Shown here piece by piece: positions 1-9,502 of a DNA stretch of 64,000 bases (position 1 is the stretch's first letter; each line of letters begins with the position of its first letter). Source of the stretch: Nocardia sp. MH4 (GTDB lineage Bacteria; Actinomycetota; Actinomycetes; Mycobacteriales; Mycobacteriaceae). Under the pieces are notes generated by a model. It was not told the origin of the DNA. It saw only the letters and a list, made by a program, of their open reading frames with translations, and ran no database searches. The stretch is taken from positions 152,410 to 216,409 of the forward strand of contig NZ_LPNR01000128.1 in NCBI RefSeq assembly GCF_019266065.1, written 5' to 3'. A program made the translations under genes and the position numbers.

Positions 1-141
1 TTGTGCATACTTGGCAGATCGACTTTTGCTCATCGGTTTCCTCTGGCCGGTGCGGCTCGCCCAGTGCTAGCCGCAAATTCATGTGTCGTGCGAAATTCCT
101 GGCCACGTCCGTGCGCTTGTGTTTTCGCCGGACTGGGCTGC

Positions 142-1128
142 TCACCGCTGGGCGATATCCTCGGGGAGGCTCCTGGACAGACGCCACAGGAACATTGTGA
201 TGCGGCCTTCGATCATGCCGGCCTCGTCAAAGAACCGGATCATCGGCTCGGACATGAACTGCAAATTCTCCCGGTAGTGTGGACCGGACTGGCACGCCAA
301 GAACCCACGTAGTGGATGCACGCCGACGACACGGTACAGCTTCGGGTTGATCAAGATGGGATAAGCCAAGTTCGCGACGACCGCGAGCACGCCGCGGTGC
401 CATGCTCTCGAGGCTCGTCCCCGTACGCGCATACCATCGACAAGTTCGGTTCGCGCGAACGTGATGTGGCGTGCCTCTTCGAGTACATGGATCTTCATCA
501 ACTGCCGGACCTGTGGCTGTAGACGCTCGTCATTCATCGCCTCGCGCTGGGCCCTATCGAGGATCTCTTCGATCAACAGCGTCGCACCCTGAATGGACGG
601 CCCCAGCGGGATGAAGTGCAGGATCTTCGCCATCGAAAGGAACCCGCGCGGGAGCTTGTAGGGCGGGATGCCCGTTTTGGCAATCAAGCGCGCGAACATC
701 ATGGAGTGGCGGCTCTCGTCGCCAACTTCGGCGAGTGCGTACAGCGACTTGTTGTCGACGAGGTCCCCTGTGGTGTTCTGCCGTAGCAATGCCATGCTCA
801 GCAAATTCTCAGCGTAGATGCCGAAGCTGAGAATGCTCACGAGTTCATGCTTGCCCAGCTCAACTTTCTGTGCGTCCGAGAGCCGGTCCCAGATCTCGGT
901 GCCGAAGAGCGACACCCGGTGTTCGGGCAGCCATGCCTTATCCGGCCACCATGGACTATCCCAGTCGATGTCAACCTCGGCGTCATAGGACTTCTCGGCA
1001 GAGGTCTTGAGCAGTCGCCCGGCCGATCGTTGAAGATCGGTGCGTCGGCGTCCGCTCACGCGGGCCATGCCGTCAGTGGTAACGGCTATCGGCCCGGCGC
1101 TGCGGCTTCGAACTTCGCTTGATGTCAT
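142..1128 (-). CDS. AurF-like diiron N-oxygenase family protein
   Basis: A 328-residue protein resembling the p-aminobenzoate N-oxygenase (AurF) family of ferritin-like diiron enzymes, which oxidise amines or other small substrates in the cytoplasm. The expected carboxylate and histidine ligands are visible: a Glu in the 'GIYAENLL' helix, 'DESRHSMMFARL', 'EEILDRAQRE' and 'EEARHITFAR', which gives two E/D-x-x-H pairs. The ATG at 1128 is chosen over the upstream start at 1188 because the conserved part begins after it and GAAAG lies upstream; the choice is uncertain. The gene is divergent from the DUF4873 gene and shares its promoter region. Substrate is unknown. The oxygenase class is fairly sure, the reaction is not. 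Confidence 0.8.
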   Translation of the reverse strand: MTSSEVRSRSAGPIAVTTDGMARVSGRRRTDLQRSAGRLLKTSAEKSYDAEVDIDWDSPWWPDKAWLPEHRVSLFGTEIWDRLSDAQKVELGKHELVSILSFGIYAENLLSMALLRQNTTGDLVDNKSLYALAEVGDESRHSMMFARLIAKTGIPPYKLPRGFLSMAKILHFIPLGPSIQGATLLIEEILDRAQREAMNDERLQPQVRQLMKIHVLEEARHITFARTELVDGMRVRGRASRAWHRGVLAVVANLAYPILINPKLYRVVGVHPLRGFLACQSGPHYRENLQFMSEPMIRFFDEAGMIEGRITMFLWRLSRSLPEDIAQR

Positions 1129-1394
1129 TGGTCCATCTTTCGACTCGGCCGATGGCACAGCATCGGCGTATCTGGCACGGTGTGCCACCCCGTCGGAATG
1201 CTTGGACTCCCGCCCAAAGTTACCCGAACGATGGGTAGCGGATACTCGGGGTATGGGGTAACTTTGACTGCGGCAGACCGGATTGTCAAGCGGTCAACGC
1301 CCTCGGATTCCGACGTCGGCCCACCACACCGGCAGTGCTGGTGTGGTGGATCCCGTTGCAGGCGTCGGCTGGCGATCACGCGAAGGAAGCCACA
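1129..1394. promoter_or_regulatory. Divergent promoter region with perfect 11-bp inverted repeat
   Basis: This 266-bp region separates the two divergent genes. It contains CAAAGTTACCC at 1215-1225 and its exact reverse complement GGGTAACTTTG at 1256-1266, 30 nt apart (41 bp start to start, about four helical turns). Arms that far apart with a GC-rich loop and no following T-run look more like a two-site operator than a terminator. No regulator gene is adjacent, so the binding protein is unknown. Confidence 0.5.
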
Positions 1395-1730
1395 GTGAAT
1401 TCTCATAGTCCGCACGATGACTCCGACTACATCGGGTCCGCGACAGTGATCATGGCAAGCACGGAAGTTGAGGTGCAGGTCGAGCTGCGTGGCTTCTTCC
1501 AACCCATCGATGGCCGCTTCTGCTGGTACGGGCGGGTTGGACAGAGTGACATTCTCGACGAGTTTCTGCAGGGTCGTCGACGTTCGGTAGTGGTCCGGAC
1601 TTCTGCCGGCGAAGCTGCCGGAACCATCGGTGATCGAGACTTCTGGGGTCGCTATCGGATTCAAGGCCGCGGTCGCCCGCCATACCCCACGCCGTCATCA
1701 CTAGACGAAGTCGAGGCGACGCCGAGTTGA
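1395..1730 (+). CDS. DUF4873 domain protein
   Basis: A 111-residue protein that is essentially one DUF4873 domain. The signature 'ELRGFFQPIDGRFCWYGRV' is present, followed by a 'GRRRSVVVRTSAGEA' segment and an aromatic-rich end ('DFWGRYRIQGRGRPPY'). The GTG start at 1395 has an AAGGAAG ribosome site 6 nt upstream, which overrules the ATG at 1335. In actinomycetes this domain is often fused or adjacent to flavin monooxygenases, and its role is unknown. Here it lies next to a diiron oxygenase and 61 bp before an exporter gene, probably in one operon with the latter. Confidence 0.75.
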   Translation: MNSHSPHDDSDYIGSATVIMASTEVEVQVELRGFFQPIDGRFCWYGRVGQSDILDEFLQGRRRSVVVRTSAGEAAGTIGDRDFWGRYRIQGRGRPPYPTPSSLDEVEATPS

Positions 1731-1791
1731 ACTACAGACCGCGAAGACGGACGGCGACAACCAGCCGCTTGCGAATGGAACCGGAACCGAC

Positions 1792-3426
1792 ATGATCCGC
1801 TTTGGACACCTGCTCGACGCCCGAAGATCCGCAGCCTGGACCATGATTGTCACCTGCGGCGCAGTGGCTCTCGTTGTCGCGGCTATGGCAGCGCTCTATA
1901 CCGCGCTCCCCGCTATAGCCTTGGACACGGGCGCGGATCAAAACGCGCTTACCTGGATAGTCGACGGCTATACGCTGGTGCTTGCTTGCCTCGTGTTGCC
2001 AGGGGGCGCGATCGGCGATAGATATGGACGTCGACGTGTTCTGACGGCAGGCTTGGCCGTATTCGCGGTCGCTTCTGTGGTGCCCGTGCTGGTCGATGCC
2101 CCGATATGGCTCATGCTCTCCAGGGCTGTGGCGGGAGCCGGAGCCGCCTTTGTCATGCCTGCGACTCTCTCGCTTCTGACCGCAAACTTACCGGTGGACA
2201 AACGGGAGTACGCGGTCGGGGTGTGGGCAGGTGTCGCCGGTTCCGGCGGAGTAATCGGTATGGTCGGATCCGGTCTGCTCCTCACACGTTGGTCATGGCA
2301 CTCGATTTTCGTCGGCCTGACCGTCGTCGCACTGCTGCTGTTGGTGCTTGGTCTCACCGTCCCTGATTCACAAGACACCGAATGCCCGCGGCTGGAGGTT
2401 CGCGGCATGTTCTTGGTGGTACTGGCGATCGGGACGACGGTATTCGCGGTCATGGAGGCTCCGACGCGTGGTTGGACCGATGGCTGGGTCTTCGCCATGG
2501 GAGCGACCGGCGCAATGAGTGTCGTGGCCTTCATCGTCACTGAACTCCGTGTCGAGCACCCCTTGCTTGATGTACGGCTGTTCCGCCGCCGAGGTTTCTC
2601 GAGCGGTGCGTTGTCGATAACCATTCAATTCCTCGTGACTTTCGGTGTGATGTTCCTGCTGGTGCAGCATTTCCAGCTCATCTTGGGGTTCACGCCCCTG
2701 CACTCGGCCTTGGCGCTTGCCCCGATGGTTGCTCCCCTCATCGTGATGTCTCTCGTCTCACCGATGATCGCCGCGTGGCTGGGGCTCCGGGTGACGACCA
2801 CGACCGGGCTACTTACCATCGCAGTCGGCTTGTTGGCCCTCCAGCGCCTCGACACCGGTTCGTCTTACCTCGATGTGCTCTGGCCGCTGCTGATCATGAG
2901 CGCTGGCCTGGGCATGTCGGCCGCTCCCGCCACCAACGCGATCATGCTCGACACGCCCTTGGAGAAACATGGGGTATCAGCTGCGGTCAACGACGCAACT
3001 CGAGAGATCGGCGCCGCAGTCGGTGTCGCCGTCGCCGGCAGCATCCTGTCGGCGAACTACACGTCGAAGATCGCGGAGGTGTTACCCCGCCTTCCTGAGC
3101 CTGCTCGCGACCCGGTGCGGAGTTCGCTGGCTGGTGCACTCGAAGTCGCTGAGCGCGCGGGGGCTGCGGGAGAGCCCCTCGCCGAGTATGCGAAAGCCGC
3201 CTTCTGGGATGGAGTGGAACACTCCGCGTTCGCGCTGGCCGTGATCAGCCTCGCAGGCGCGCTGATACTCATCCCGCTCTCTCCTGGACGCACAGTCGAC
3301 GAAGGCCACAAAGTCAGTTGCGTTCGCCGGGGCCGTCGAAATCGTCTGCGACGCCTCCGGCTTACGCGTGGTGCGCGGAGGAAGCGGTTGGAGTCAATGC
3401 CTACCATTGAACCGGCGCAACGGTAA
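1792..3426 (+). CDS. MFS drug exporter, DHA2 (EmrB/QacA) family
   Basis: A 544-residue proton-driven efflux protein of the 14-helix DHA2 family in the cytoplasmic membrane. Motif A is present as 'GAIGDRYGRRRVL' and motif C as 'GVWAGVAGSGGVIG'. 'LTWIVDGYTLVLACLVLP' covers the typical helix 2 region. After about residue 500 a very basic tail follows that the paralogue at 20601 lacks. The two exporters are clearly homologous along their length, with many identical blocks such as 'PLLIMSAGLG' and 'KHGV(S/A)AAVNDA'. A GGAACC site precedes the ATG. The substrate is unknown; the neighbours suggest export of a product or toxic oxidised compound. Confidence 0.88.
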   Translation: MIRFGHLLDARRSAAWTMIVTCGAVALVVAAMAALYTALPAIALDTGADQNALTWIVDGYTLVLACLVLPGGAIGDRYGRRRVLTAGLAVFAVASVVPVLVDAPIWLMLSRAVAGAGAAFVMPATLSLLTANLPVDKREYAVGVWAGVAGSGGVIGMVGSGLLLTRWSWHSIFVGLTVVALLLLVLGLTVPDSQDTECPRLEVRGMFLVVLAIGTTVFAVMEAPTRGWTDGWVFAMGATGAMSVVAFIVTELRVEHPLLDVRLFRRRGFSSGALSITIQFLVTFGVMFLLVQHFQLILGFTPLHSALALAPMVAPLIVMSLVSPMIAAWLGLRVTTTTGLLTIAVGLLALQRLDTGSSYLDVLWPLLIMSAGLGMSAAPATNAIMLDTPLEKHGVSAAVNDATREIGAAVGVAVAGSILSANYTSKIAEVLPRLPEPARDPVRSSLAGALEVAERAGAAGEPLAEYAKAAFWDGVEHSAFALAVISLAGALILIPLSPGRTVDEGHKVSCVRRGRRNRLRRLRLTRGARRKRLESMPTIEPAQR

Positions 3427-3636
3427 GCCGAACGCACTTTCCGGATCCGTTCACACTTGCGGACCGCTTCAGGGCGTCAGCAGAACAGCCAGTCGGGAGC
3501 GAACTCCGGTGATGAACTCTCGTCGCCGACGTGCTCTCGGGTGGTCGGCTAATGGCACATGCCCGATCTGAGTGACTGCCCGGTTGTCGTGGTGTCCGGC
3601 CCGAGAGTGGGCCCCGTTCCTGGTCGATAGTTGATT

Positions 3637-4713
3637 ATGTGGCCAGTGTCTCTGATCTGGAATGACGGGGTCCCGTTCCCGCACATGGACGGACTGTTGG
3701 TCGATGCGGTTCGTGGGGTCGGGTCCGTGCGAATCGACGCCGCAACTTTGCGATGCGGTGGCGCTCTGCCCGAGTGGCTCAGCGCCGTCCCGGTGGATTC
3801 ACGGCCGTATCGGCGGCAACTGGCCGATATCTCGGTCACTGCCAGCGAAGCGGCGATCGTGTTGCTCGTCAGCAGATTGTTCTGCGACAACATCGACTTC
3901 GGAAAGACTTTCGCCGAGCAAGTACCTTGGCTCGCCGCACGCCGCGGGCGATGGACGTTGTTCTGCAGCGGGTGTTGGGAGCGGTGGCGTTAGTCCTGGG
4001 TGGCCGCCCGGGAGCGCCGTTGGACTGGACATCTCGCGGCGCGGACCGGATAACCCTGCTCCGCCATGTTCGTGCGATCCCTGACCTGCCGCAGCCCAAC
4101 TATGCGCGGACGGCTCCGCGCTATGCCATGGACACCGCTACGCCACGATCCTGATCGCATGGAATCTCGCCGCCCGATCGACGTGCTCACAGATTGCAGC
4201 GCCAAGACTCTGAGAATATGGTTACAGACCCTTCTTGACATCGAGATCATGTGCCGCGACCGGGCCGACCCCTACTCCGGAGGTGTGGCCAGCGGGGAGC
4301 CAGTAGGATTCCAGGTCGCTGATCGGTGGCACATCTGGGAGAACCTCGGTGACGCCCTCGAACACGCTATCGCACCGCGCCGACACTGCCTGACCGCCGC
4401 GGCGGGCTGCCTCGATGACGCCCCCGCAACTACCCGATATCGCCGAGGTCTCCGCAGGCTTGCATCGTGGTCCGGTCGAGCCAGGTCTGCGCCAAGACAG
4501 GGTCGCGATCCGATGCCAGCAGCGTTTCGCCGAGGTCCAGGAATCATCTACGAGTTCAAGCCCTATCTCCTCAGCGGTGGAATAAGGGATGCACCCGACG
4601 CCGCCCTGCTGTTTGACGCGATCACCGCCTGCGGCTATCGAAGTCAGCCGAACCTCGTCCGCGCCCATCAGGCCTTCCTCGATGCCGCTCACATCACCGG
4701 GCCCCAATTATGA
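3637..4713 (+). pseudogene. Decayed ISL3-family transposase
   Basis: Remains of an ISL3-type transposase spread over at least three frames. Recognisable blocks in order are 'YRRQLADISVTASEA' and 'LFCDNIDFGKTFAEQVP' (near 3800-3930), then 'VLGAVALVLGGRPGAPL' in another frame (near 3975), then 'RPIDVLTDCSAKTL', 'MCRDRADPYSGG' and 'VQVADRWHLW'-like 'QVADRWHIWENLG' (4170-4360). A C-terminal part resembling 'FKPYL...ITACGYRS' lies near 4555-4650. Several frameshifts and the loss of catalytic context show it is dead. Intact ends could not be found. Confidence 0.8.
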
Positions 4714-4874
4714 CCGAACCTGCTCGCACAGACCCAAATGACCAGTGGCGCTTCGACATGACTCTACCGCCAGCCCGGATTCGACGCACCCGCTGGTCAC
4801 GTTCGTTCGCCGCGATCATCAAGAGCCGTGTGAGAGGCGACGCCACCTTCGGCGAATCCTCCTGAGCGGCTGAG

Positions 4875-5640
4875 CAATTCACACAGTCGAATTGCGAAAT
4901 AGTGCCAGATCCCTGATTCGGCCGGAATTGAACCTGGCACCGATGGAAGTGAGCGGCCCGCGGAAGTAGTCCGCGACTGCCCACGCGATCGCCAGTTTGC
5001 GGTACGCGGCAAAGAGTGGTTTACTCAGCGATTTCTCGTAAACCTTGCGGTGGAACTTGTTGTGGGCCTGTTCCATTTCGGCAGTCCGACACCGGGCGCC
5101 TGGCGGTGCGGGATGAAGAGGCCGTTCCCTGGTAGCCGCCGTCGGCGATGACCATAGCGGTGCGGCAGGCGTCGGCGCCGGATTCCGTCCAGGCCTGCGG
5201 TGCAACGGACGTCCGATCACGACGACGACTTCGTTATCGGGCGTCGATGACGACCAGATGGTGGGTCGAGTACCAGTGGTTCCTACTCGGTGCGGCAATG
5301 TACGGTCGCAGGTCGGACCAGGTGCTGACCACCGTAAGCACCACACCGTGCGGGATCGGACCGGGGTCGCAGCGCCAACGTAGTACCAGGTCGTCGATCA
5401 CCGGGGTTGGCCGGCTTCCATTCCGAGTACCGCCGCGGGTTGACGCATCGTCAGATTCGTCCGCGGTACCTGGCCACCAGTAACACCTGGCCCTCGAAAC
5501 ACAACTCTCGATGTCGGCCCCGCAACGACCGGTCGGTGCCCTCGTGCGGAAGCCGTGTGGTCGGGCGAGCGAACATGCGTGGCCACAGCCCGGAGATCAA
5601 CTCCATCATCGAATAAGCCGCCGAGTGGCTACCCCCAGAA
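4875..5640 (-). pseudogene. Decayed IS5-like transposase
   Basis: On the minus strand, fragments in changing frames match an IS5-type DDE transposase. These are 'YSTHHLVVIDAR' near 5270, 'MVIADGGYQGT' near 5140 (the Asp-containing block), 'GLFIPHRQAPGVGLPKW' directly after in a shifted frame, then 'HNKFHRKVYEK' and a C-terminal stretch ending about 4880. At least two frameshifts and stops are present. An N-terminal relic reaches to about 5640. No terminal repeats were identified. Confidence 0.7.
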
Positions 5641-5764
5641 CAATACTCACTGCTAGTCGAACGAATTATGGACAGCCGTCAGGAGGAGCTCATCGGCAAA
5701 GCCGCCAGGGGCTTGTTGTTTGCCGGATCAACTCTGTCCGATGAACTATCAGAAGTCCAACGGC

Positions 5765-6979
5765 TTATGCGGTGACCACCTTCAAGGTCGAAAGTCCGCG
5801 AAAAGACAGCCCGGTGCGCCAGCGGGGCTGCTCGACCAGCCGAAGATCGGGAAATCGGGACGCCAGGAGCGGGAACAATATTGCCCCTTCGAGCCGTGCA
5901 AGCGGTGCGCCGAGGCAGAAATGGATGCCGGCCCCGAACGACAACGGCGGGACCCCGGTTCGGGTGATGTCGAGACTGTCGGGGTCGTCGAACCGATCCG
6001 GGTCTCTGTTGGCTGCCCCAAGCAGGATCAGTACGACCTGACCGGGATGTAAATCAACTCCCGCCAGTCGCGTCGGCTGGAGCACCGTACGCCCGTTGGT
6101 CTGGACGGGGGACTCATAGCGCAATAATTCTTCGACTGCGTTGCTCGCCAACTCTGGCCTGGCACGAAGTTCGCGCATTTGGTCAGGGTGGGCGAGCAGC
6201 GCGGCGACGCCGTTGCCGATCAGGTTCGTGGTGGTCTCGAACCCTGCCGCAAACAAAAGAATCGCGGTACCGACGCATTCGTCGTCGTCTAGGATGTCGT
6301 CGCCATTCGCGACGGCGAGCCGGCTCAGTAGGTCATCGGTAGGGCGGGCGCGTTTGACCGCCAACAGGTCAGCGAAATATGCGGCAAGTTGGTCTTCGGC
6401 GTCGCAGGCTGCTGTCAAGGCCGCGATATCGGCACCGGGTTCGAGCGAGGCCAGCAGGGCCCGCACCAGTGGGGCTGCTACTGCTCTATCAGTAAAGGGC
6501 ACCCCGAGTAGATCTCCAATCACATTCACGGGCAGCGGGAGCGCCAGATCGTTGATGATGTCGACGGAGACCCGTGCTTCCATGACATTGAGCAAGTGGT
6601 TGACCTGTGTGACGATACGGCCGCGCAACGCGTCGATGTGCCTCGGGGTGAACACGTCGGCGACCAACCGACGCAGCCGGTGGTGGTCAGGAGGGTTGCG
6701 GAACAGCATGGTGCGTCGGAACCGGTGCATGGCCTGATGTTGCAGCTCTTCAGGAATGTCGGACAAGCCGAAGCCCAGCGACTCGTCGGCCTTGCCGAGG
6801 CTGCGGTCGCGGAGCGCCGCCGCGCAATCGTCGTAGCGGCTCAATACCAGCACCCCCGATCGTGTAACCAACACTGGTTGCGTCTGGCGCAGCCGCCGGA
6901 ACGCCTCATAAGGTCCGGCCGAGCCGTGATCGGTTAGCAAGGCGTCCAGGAGCAGTGCTCGCTCGCTCGGTACAGTCAT
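5765..6979 (-). CDS. Cytochrome P450
   Basis: A 404-residue soluble bacterial P450 monooxygenase. It has the I-helix oxygen-activation motif 'AAGFETT', the ExxR helix ('ELLRYES'), and the heme-binding loop 'FGAGIHFCLGAPLAR' with the thiolate Cys. The ATG at 6979 overlaps the stop of the upstream thioesterase by four bases (ATGA), so the long N-terminal extension in the same frame is not coding. It ends the long minus-strand oxidation cluster. It has no private redox partner; the ferredoxin and reductase at 15-18 kb could serve it. Substrate unknown. Confidence 0.92.
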   Translation of the reverse strand: MTVPSERALLLDALLTDHGSAGPYEAFRRLRQTQPVLVTRSGVLVLSRYDDCAAALRDRSLGKADESLGFGLSDIPEELQHQAMHRFRRTMLFRNPPDHHRLRRLVADVFTPRHIDALRGRIVTQVNHLLNVMEARVSVDIINDLALPLPVNVIGDLLGVPFTDRAVAAPLVRALLASLEPGADIAALTAACDAEDQLAAYFADLLAVKRARPTDDLLSRLAVANGDDILDDDECVGTAILLFAAGFETTTNLIGNGVAALLAHPDQMRELRARPELASNAVEELLRYESPVQTNGRTVLQPTRLAGVDLHPGQVVLILLGAANRDPDRFDDPDSLDITRTGVPPLSFGAGIHFCLGAPLARLEGAILFPLLASRFPDLRLVEQPRWRTGLSFRGLSTLKVVTA

Positions 6980-7506
6980 GCCTGTCTCCTTGCACTCACC
7001 GGCGACTGCAAGAAATGTTTGACATCGACCACAATGAACAGTGCTGTGGCCGTGACAACCAAATGTCCCCCTGCATCCTCGATTCTGGCCCCGAGATGTA
7101 ATTTCCGGCCATCTCGAGACCGTAGTTCGGCGTGCAGGGCGTAGGGAGTGTCGAGCTGAACCGGAGCAAGATAGTCGAGGTCGAGATGGCGCGTCACGGC
7201 GAGTTCGCCGACGGTGTATAGCAGGAAACCGAATAGGTCGTCGACTACTGTCGCCACAGCGCCCCCGTGCACTATTCCGGGCGCTCCTACATGACGTCGA
7301 TCGAATCGGTGGTGAGCGACCACGCCGCCTGCGCAGCGCTGGGCCGTCAGAAAATGCCCATGCGGGTTGGCCGGTCCACAACCGAGACAGTTGGGATGGT
7401 GGGGAGGCAACTCAGTCGATCGAGGTTCCAAAAGTCGGAACGAACGCACCCATTCCTCCAAGTCGGGATCGGACGACCTGCCGCCCGTGTCCGATAGATT
7501 GCTCAT
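6976..7506 (-). CDS. Hotdog-fold thioesterase (PaaI-like)
   Basis: A 176-residue acyl-CoA thioesterase-like protein. It carries 'CLGCGPANPHGH', typical of a subgroup with an N-terminal Cys pair, and the active-site block 'GIVHGGAVATVVDDLFG'. Start 7506 has AGGAAGG 7 nt upstream, as opposed to 7542. It is a clear paralogue of the gene at 22668, sharing long identical stretches such as 'DLFGFLLYTVGE'. It overlaps the P450 by four bases, so the two are translationally coupled. It may release free acid from an acyl-CoA made by the ligase upstream. Confidence 0.85.
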   Translation of the reverse strand: MSNLSDTGGRSSDPDLEEWVRSFRLLEPRSTELPPHHPNCLGCGPANPHGHFLTAQRCAGGVVAHHRFDRRHVGAPGIVHGGAVATVVDDLFGFLLYTVGELAVTRHLDLDYLAPVQLDTPYALHAELRSRDGRKLHLGARIEDAGGHLVVTATALFIVVDVKHFLQSPVSARRQA

Positions 7507-7788
7507 GGTCAGCCTTCCTGTCGATGAAGCCGCACCCAACATCGATCTCGAGCGTGACCACTATGCAAATACATATCGCGCACGCCAGAGGTGGTGCGCA
7601 GCCGGTGGCCCCATTCCACCACCACCGGCGCGAAACGTGCCGTGCACTGGGAGGTGACTCCCATCTTCGTTTGCAGCCTTTCGCCGATGTCGACGTGCAC
7701 GGTAATGTCGCCGGTGTCGCGAAAGCTTCGCATTATGGGTATCAATGTCCTGTTCCGTCCTACTCAGGACCAGGCATGGAGACAATTC

Positions 7789-9420
7789 CTAAATCTCGAC
7801 GACGGTCAGCTCGCCGTTCGCATGCAGGGTGCGCAACCGCTTCTTATCGAACTTGCCGACCGAGGTCTTGGGCACCTCTGCGGTGAAGCTCCAGCGCTCA
7901 GGCAGCCACCACGTGGCGACCTTGCCGTCGAGGAAGTCACGCAGTTGGGCAGGTGTTACTTGCCGCCCGTCGCGTACGACGATCACAGCGAGGGGGCGTT
8001 CCTGCCACTTCTCATCCGGGACCCCGATTACTGATGCCTCGAGCACGTCGGGGTGACCGGCGAGCAGAAGTTCGAGCTCGACCGAGGAGATCCACTCCCC
8101 GCCGGACTTGATCACGTCCTTGGTGCGGTCGGTCAGCGTGACAAAGCTGCGTTCGTCGATCCGGCCGACATCGCCGGTGCGCAACCAGCCGTCCTGGAAC
8201 TTATCCCCGCCATCCTCTTCGCCGATGTACGAGCCGGTAATCCAAGGTCCGCGCACTTGCAACTCACCGACGGCTTCGCCGTCGTGCGGGAGCTCATTGC
8301 CTCCGTCGTCGACGATCCTAAGCTCGACTCCTGCAACCGGACGACCTTGGGTCGCTCGCAGACGCCACCGCTCCTGGGCGTCGAGCGACGCCGGTGGACG
8401 CGCGACAGCCGCTAGTGGCGAGGTCTCGGTCATTCCCCACGCCTGTACAACCTGTACGTTGTACCTCTCTTCGAAGGCCTTCATCAGATGAACGGGTACA
8501 GCTGAGCCACCGCAAGCGACCAGGCCTAGAGACGAGATGTCGTAGCTGGGGTTGGAATCCAGGAAGTCCAAGACGTCGTTCCAGATGGTCGGGACTGCCC
8601 CGGCGATGGTTGCCTTGTGGACGTCGATCAGCCGCACGAGCGGCTCGGCCTGTAGGAACCGGTCAGGCATGAGCAAGCCGGCACCCGCCATGAGTGCGGC
8701 GTAGACCAGCCCCCAGGCGTTCGCGTGGAACATCGGGACGATGGGGAGGATTCGGTCATCGCTGCTCACGCTCAGTCCGTCGGCGGCGCAGGCCGCCATC
8801 GAGTGGAGGTAAGTCGACCGGTGGCTATAGGCGACACCTTTGGGGTCGCCGGTGGTGCCAGAGGTGTAACAGGCCGCGGCCGCAGACTGCTCGTCGAGGT
8901 CTGGCCAGTCGAACGTCTCGGGCTGGGCGGAGATGAACTCCTCGTAATCAACGACTGTCAGTCCCTCACGGTGCAGCGGGGTAAGGTCCACCTCTCCGGT
9001 GACAACGATGGTATGCACGCTAGTGAGCTGCAGCAACACTGAGGCCATCATGGGTACTAGGCTTCCATCGACAATCACGACTTGGTCCTGAGCGTGGTTA
9101 CCGATGTAAACAAGCTGATCGGAGGCGAGCCGTAGATTCAGGGTATGCAGCACCGCTCCCATCGAGGGCACTGCGCAGTAGGCCTCCACGTGCTCCTGGT
9201 TGTTCCACATGAGGGTCGCGACGCGCTCATCGCCTGTGATCCCGCAAGCCCGCAATGCGTTGGCCAACTGAGCGGACCTCCGTCCGATTTCGGAGAACGT
9301 AGCAACCTTCACGCTTCCGTCAAGTTGCAAAGTCCGCACGGTCGCCGAGCCGTGCACACTCGAGCCGTGGCGCAGAATCGCCGCGGTCGTCAACGGGACG
9401 TTCATCATCGTGCTCTGCAT
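7789..9420 (-). CDS. Fatty acyl-CoA ligase (AMP-forming)
   Basis: A 543-residue ANL-superfamily enzyme that activates a carboxylic acid with ATP and CoA. The P-loop-like 'YTSGTTGDPKGV' (near residue 188), 'QAWGMTETSP', 'GWLRTGDVGRID', 'DRTKDVIKSGGEWIS' and the C-terminal catalytic Lys in 'KTSVGKFDKKRL' are all present. The ATG at 9420 has GAGGAA 6 nt upstream. Overall pattern fits medium- or long-chain fatty acyl-CoA synthetases (FadD). In this cluster it is the logical last step after aldehyde dehydrogenase. A 282-bp gap separates it from the thioesterase downstream, so that gene pair may have its own promoter. Confidence 0.93.
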   Translation of the reverse strand: MQSTMMNVPLTTAAILRHGSSVHGSATVRTLQLDGSVKVATFSEIGRRSAQLANALRACGITGDERVATLMWNNQEHVEAYCAVPSMGAVLHTLNLRLASDQLVYIGNHAQDQVVIVDGSLVPMMASVLLQLTSVHTIVVTGEVDLTPLHREGLTVVDYEEFISAQPETFDWPDLDEQSAAAACYTSGTTGDPKGVAYSHRSTYLHSMAACAADGLSVSSDDRILPIVPMFHANAWGLVYAALMAGAGLLMPDRFLQAEPLVRLIDVHKATIAGAVPTIWNDVLDFLDSNPSYDISSLGLVACGGSAVPVHLMKAFEERYNVQVVQAWGMTETSPLAAVARPPASLDAQERWRLRATQGRPVAGVELRIVDDGGNELPHDGEAVGELQVRGPWITGSYIGEEDGGDKFQDGWLRTGDVGRIDERSFVTLTDRTKDVIKSGGEWISSVELELLLAGHPDVLEASVIGVPDEKWQERPLAVIVVRDGRQVTPAQLRDFLDGKVATWWLPERWSFTAEVPKTSVGKFDKKRLRTLHANGELTVVEI

Positions 9421-9502
9421 AGCATTTCCTCATTCAAGAGTGTCTTCGAACGTAGGCGATCTGGGGGTTGATTCGCCGCTGGCCGGCGACATGGGGCTGC
9501 TG

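Noticed and set aside
1125..1664. 179-codon minus-strand frame upstream of the AurF-like gene
   Set aside because: It overlaps the DUF4873 gene, whose family signature is clear, and the promoter region; no ribosome site.
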